Shown here piece after piece: positions 7,655 to 10,000 of a stretch of 10,000 nucleotides of DNA. The notes under the pieces were generated by a model. It was not told the DNA's origin and did no database searches. It saw only the letters and a program-made list of their open reading frames with translations. The translations under genes were made by a program, and so were the position numbers. The stretch lies in contig JAIWNO010000057.1 in the NCBI GenBank assembly GCA_020216785.1, forward strand, positions 1-10,000, in the 5' to 3' direction. Every line of letters starts with the position of its first letter. Position 1 is the first letter of the stretch. The stretch is from Desulfomonile sp. GTDB taxonomy: Bacteria; Desulfobacterota; Desulfomonilia; Desulfomonilales; Desulfomonilaceae.

Positions 7655-7678
7655 AAAAGACTGCGGTCAGTGCCGCAG
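7655..7678 (-). terminator. Weak intrinsic terminator or attenuator after the lyase-like gene
   Basis: Read on the minus strand, 12 bases after the lyase-like stop, a CTGCGG/CCGCAG stem (7673-7678 with 7661-7666; 6-base loop) is followed directly by TCTTTT (7660-7655). The stem is short, so termination would be partial at best. A second CCGCAG copy at 7629-7634 could pair with the CTGCGG arm instead, giving two mutually exclusive structures. If functional, it would lower expression of the acetoacetyl-CoA synthetase and later genes relative to the first two. Confidence 0.35.
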
Positions 7679-7689
7679 ACGTTGCATAC

Positions 7690-8829
7690 CTATTTCGACG
7701 GCAGCTTGTAGCCGGATTTCTCAGGCCAGTCAGCCGGGAACTTCTGGCCCGGCGCTTCGCCGAGCTTCTGCTTGAGGGCGACGAGCCCCTTTCGCTTATA
7801 CTCCTCTCTCGGGGTCTTCGGGATCCTACGGTTAAGGATCGCCTCGGACCGTAAACGCCTCCCGATCGTCTTCTCCATCAATTTACCCAGATTGAGCAAC
7901 CGATCAACGTCGATTCCGGTTTCGATCCCCATCTCGTCCATCATGACCACCATGTCTTCGATATTCTGAAGGCCCACCACGTTGGGATCGATATAGTAAT
8001 ACTCGCCGGTACCGCCTACAGGGACCCGGTCGATGAAGTTGGCGGGCTGACCGCCAAGGCCGCCAAGGGTGCCCTCGAAGATCTCGATGCCCGCCTGGAG
8101 CGCGGCAAGGACGTTGGCGGTTCCCCAGCCTCGAGTCACGTGAAAGTGCGCGATATGAAGGCTCGGGTCAGGCAATTCAGACATGATCATTGAGAAGTAC
8201 TTGTAGACCTGATTGGGCGGTGCGCTGCCGTCGTGATCAGCGTGCTCGATGTCGGCCGCACCGATCTCCAACCACCGCTTGGTAAATTCCACCGCTTCTT
8301 CGAGTTGGGTGGGGCCGGATATGGGCGATCCCCAGATAGTGGAAACCGTGCCACACATCTTGATGCCCACATCTTTCGCCTTTTCAATACAGCGTTTGGC
8401 TTCGGCCCAGTAATCGGGCAGCGTTGTCCCGGAATTGGCGAAGTGGTGTTCTTCGTCCGTGGACACCATCATGAGAATCCGGTCAGGTCCCCACCCTTCC
8501 TTGCGCGCAGCGATGGCGCGATCGACCGAGCGCTCTCGAATGGTGATCACGGTGAGGGTGATGTCATTCCAGTTGATCCCGGCGCGGGAGAGCCGCTTCG
8601 AGTCTCTCAACCGCTTCATGACTTCATCCGCATCCTTGAATTGTGGCATGAGCGCGGGGTTGCCGAAATTGGTCACTTCGACGTGCCTGATCCCGCACAA
8701 TATCAGCTCTTCAGCATAGTAGAGCTTGGCGTCTGTGGGGATAAAGATCTCTTCGTGCTGAAAGCCGTCCCGAACCGTAATGTCGTTGACCTGAACTTTC
8801 TTGGGGTAACTCAACTCATGGTGCGACAT
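7690..8829 (-). CDS. HMG-CoA lyase-like DRE-TIM metallolyase lacking the catalytic cysteine
   Basis: This 379-residue protein belongs to the HMGL-like (pyruvate carboxyltransferase) family of TIM-barrel enzymes, which make or break C-C bonds next to a CoA-ester or 2-oxo acid with a divalent metal. Arg20-Asp21 in D-I-T-V-R-D-G-F-Q correspond to the catalytic Arg and metal Asp. His228-x-His230 in H-F-H-V-T-R-G-W-G are the metal histidines. G-G-L-G-G is at 256-260 and M-G-I-E-T-G-I-D at 300-307, as in HMG-CoA lyases. Unusually, the residue after G-G-L-G-G is Gln261, not the catalytic Cys, and the next stretch is longer and lacks the usual G-N. It is also about 80 residues longer than bacterial lyases, with a basic C-terminal extension (about 325-379). 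ATG 8829 is chosen because AGGAGG lies nine bases upstream; ATG 8847 overlaps the previous stop but has no well-placed site. Substrate uncertain. Confidence 0.85.
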   Translation of the reverse strand: MSHHELSYPKKVQVNDITVRDGFQHEEIFIPTDAKLYYAEELILCGIRHVEVTNFGNPALMPQFKDADEVMKRLRDSKRLSRAGINWNDITLTVITIRERSVDRAIAARKEGWGPDRILMMVSTDEEHHFANSGTTLPDYWAEAKRCIEKAKDVGIKMCGTVSTIWGSPISGPTQLEEAVEFTKRWLEIGAADIEHADHDGSAPPNQVYKYFSMIMSELPDPSLHIAHFHVTRGWGTANVLAALQAGIEIFEGTLGGLGGQPANFIDRVPVGGTGEYYYIDPNVVGLQNIEDMVVMMDEMGIETGIDVDRLLNLGKLMEKTIGRRLRSEAILNRRIPKTPREEYKRKGLVALKQKLGEAPGQKFPADWPEKSGYKLPSK

Positions 8830-8843
8830 GCGGGTCTTCCTCC

Positions 8844-9635
8844 TCATTCTCCCGTGTAGACCGGTTTCCTTTTTTCTCTGAAGGCGGTCAAGCCTTCGAT
8901 CCTGTCCTTTGTGGGGATTGTGACGGCGTACGCGTTGGACTCGATTGCAAGCCCGACCGGCAGGCTCACCTCAATTCCTTTGTTGATCGCGTATTTTGCC
9001 TGCGCAAGCGCGACCGGGCCATTTTGCGCTATCTCGCCGGCCATCTCCAGTGCCCGATCGATGAGTCGATCCGGTTCGAGCACCTCGAGAAACAAACCAT
9101 ATTCAAGACCTTCCCGGGCTGTGATCCGCCTTGCGCGGTAGATCATTTCCTTGGCTCGGGCAATGCCGACGACTCTGGGCAGGCGTTGGGTACCGCCCGC
9201 GCCTGGAATGACCGCGAGGCTGGTCTCGGTGAGTCCGACGATTGCGGTGCTTGCAGCGAGACGAATGTCGCACGCAAGCGCAAGCTCCAGCCCGCCGCCG
9301 AACGCGTACCCGTTCACCGCGGCAATGACTGGCTTGGGAAGCTCTTCCACCGAAGTAAACAAATTCCTGATGGTCTGGATGTAAAGCCGGACCTGATCGG
9401 GAGTCATTCCGGCCCGTTCCTTGAGGTCCGCGCCGGTGCTGAAGGCATTCTTTCCGTCGGTGGAGCCGGTAACCACCACAACCTTGACCCGAGGGTCGAA
9501 GGCGATCTCTGAGAGCACTTCGCCAAAGCGCTTTAAGAGATCCATGTTGAAGCAATTCAGAGCGTCGGGGCGGTTGATGGTGACGATCATCACCCCGTCC
9601 TTCAATTCGGTGAGCAGGATGTTTTCTTCGCCCAT
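8844..9635 (-). CDS. Enoyl-CoA hydratase (crotonase family), methylglutaconyl-CoA hydratase-like
   Basis: This cytoplasmic crotonase-fold enzyme is expected to hydrate a 2-enoyl-CoA; 263 residues is the usual length. The oxyanion-hole segments are S-T-G-A-D-L-K-E (66-73) and G-G-G at 113-115. Both catalytic glutamates of true hydratases are present: Glu117 in G-G-G-L-E-L-A and Glu137 in G-L-T-E-T-S-L-A, followed by I-P-G-A-G-G-T-Q-R-L-P-R (143-154). The C-terminal I-P-T-K-D-R-I-E-G-L-T-A-F (240-252) and the E-T-x-L-A-x-I-P-G pattern recall AUH/LiuC-type 3-methylglutaconyl-CoA hydratases more than generic fatty-acid hydratases. That assignment is from remembered family patterns, not an alignment. 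GGAGTG upstream of the ATG supports the start. It is the first gene of the minus-strand cluster, 14 bp before the lyase-like start. Product of an AUH-type reaction would be HMG-CoA, the natural substrate of a lyase. A broader crotonyl-CoA hydratase role is the main alternative. Confidence 0.9.
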   Translation of the reverse strand: MGEENILLTELKDGVMIVTINRPDALNCFNMDLLKRFGEVLSEIAFDPRVKVVVVTGSTDGKNAFSTGADLKERAGMTPDQVRLYIQTIRNLFTSVEELPKPVIAAVNGYAFGGGLELALACDIRLAASTAIVGLTETSLAVIPGAGGTQRLPRVVGIARAKEMIYRARRITAREGLEYGLFLEVLEPDRLIDRALEMAGEIAQNGPVALAQAKYAINKGIEVSLPVGLAIESNAYAVTIPTKDRIEGLTAFREKRKPVYTGE

Positions 9636-9636
9636 A

Positions 9637-9655
9637 CTGATTCACTCCAAATCAG
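9637..9655 (-). promoter_or_regulatory. Small inverted repeat enclosing the ribosome site of the hydratase gene
   Basis: CTGATT (9637-9642) and AATCAG (9650-9655) pair around a 7-base loop that contains the GGAG of the ribosome site, just before the ATG at 9635. In the mRNA this would present the ribosome site in a hairpin loop. A 6-bp A/T-containing stem is weak and may be chance. Confidence 0.25.
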
Positions 9656-9678
9656 GGGATTCGGATGGATCACGCCGG

Positions 9679-9704
9679 AACGCCGCGGCGTTGCCCAAAC
9701 GCCG
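9679..9704. promoter_or_regulatory. Palindrome with alternative hairpin in the leader of the cluster
   Basis: A perfect 14-bp palindrome, AACGCCGCGGCGTT, occupies 9679-9692. Its right arm CGGCGTT (9686-9692) can also pair with a second AACGCCG copy at 9698-9704 across a 5-base loop. The site lies between the promoter-like element and the first gene, so it is a candidate operator or leader structure. The binding protein is unknown. Confidence 0.4.
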
Positions 9705-9811
9705 TCGTCGTGAGTCCACGCGGATCCGATATCACCGAACCGGTCTGTCCCATCGTCCAGGATGGGGATTCCAAAAAGGGGGAAAAGGGATGTGCTTCAC
9801 AAGCCCGATCC

Positions 9812-9841
9812 TCTATACCATTTTTCGTCTTGACTTTTCAA
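9812..9841 (-). promoter_or_regulatory. Sigma-70-type promoter candidate for the minus-strand cluster
   Basis: On the minus strand a TTGAAA -35 hexamer (9841-9836) is followed after 18 bases by a TATAGA -10 hexamer (9817-9812), each one or two mismatches from consensus. Transcription would start near 9805 and give a leader of about 170 bases before the hydratase ATG. It stands out from the GC-rich surroundings and faces the first gene of the cluster, which supports it; no experimental start is known. Confidence 0.5.
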
Positions 9842-10000
9842 CTTGGGTTTATCCATGATAGGCAACGTAGTGGGTGGACAGTGTTCTCCAATTCAAGACG
9901 CGAGACTTAAGGCTGTTGCGGCGGGCCGGGAGAGGCAGTGACCGTTCCGATTTCGGAGATTGGTCGAGTGTAGGTGTCTCCTCAGTGGCCTTGTTCGTGC

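Larger units (their letters stand above)
9636..10000. other. Non-coding upstream region of the minus-strand cluster
   Basis: I see no convincing gene in this 365-bp stretch on either strand. It holds the promoter-like element at 9812-9841, a leader of about 170 bases with the inverted repeats at 9637-9655 and 9679-9704, and further small repeats upstream of the promoter: CGTCTTGA at 9826-9833 with its reverse complement at 9893-9900, and TCCGA-TT-TCGGA at 9946-9957. The next gene, presumably beyond the window edge, is not visible. Confidence 0.6.

Noticed and set aside
8830..8847. ATG at 8847 as the start of the lyase-like gene, overlapping the previous stop as ATGA
   Set aside because: The AGGAGG that best serves as a ribosome site lies inside these codons and is correctly spaced for the ATG at 8829. 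The upstream ATG lacks a well-spaced site, though coupling cannot be fully excluded.
9830..9861. Plus-strand promoter from TTGACT with TGATAG
   Set aside because: The spacer is 20 bases, too long for a normal sigma-70 promoter, and no plus-strand gene follows within the window.

Overview
The window looks like a chromosomal segment of a GC-rich anaerobic bacterium. The main pointer is an aldehyde:ferredoxin oxidoreductase of the tungsten/molybdenum pterin family with its own MoaD/ThiS-like small protein. It shares a strand with an iron-dependent alcohol dehydrogenase and CoA-ester enzymes. This combination is common in syntrophic and sulfate-reducing Desulfobacterota-type bacteria, but that placement is inference from gene content; no rRNA or other taxonomic marker is present.

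Layout. Positions 3-1559 on the plus strand hold the 3' part of an asparagine synthetase (asnB); its start and catalytic N-terminal cysteine lie outside the window. A 134-bp convergent gap with small hairpins follows. Everything else is on the minus strand and is read from right to left: a crotonase-family hydratase resembling methylglutaconyl-CoA hydratase (9635-8844), an HMG-CoA-lyase-like DRE-TIM protein (8829-7690), acetoacetyl-CoA synthetase (7565-5616), an iron-containing alcohol dehydrogenase (5452-4259), a stand-alone SCP2-like protein (4232-3813), the aldehyde:ferredoxin oxidoreductase (3794-1926) and a 73-residue MoaD/ThiS-like protein (1915-1694). A promoter-like element (-10 at 9812-9817, -35 at 9836-9841) precedes the first gene. 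No gene is visible from 9636 to 10000.

How the genes may work together. The first three genes match, on paper, the last steps of leucine/isovalerate breakdown: 3-methylglutaconyl-CoA to HMG-CoA, cleavage to acetyl-CoA and acetoacetate, then reactivation of acetoacetate to acetoacetyl-CoA. The last four suggest an alcohol-to-aldehyde-to-acid oxidation module that delivers electrons to ferredoxin. The two halves are separated by gaps of 124 and 163 bp carrying inverted repeats, while spacing inside each half is tight (10-26 bp), so they may be two or three transcription units.

The most notable point is that the lyase-like protein keeps the Arg-Asp and His-x-His metal/catalytic motifs but has glutamine where authentic HMG-CoA lyases have the catalytic cysteine of the GGLGGC loop, and the loop after it is different. 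Its reaction may therefore not be HMG-CoA cleavage, which leaves the substrate of the whole cluster open. No mobile element, CRISPR array, tRNA or rRNA was recognised.
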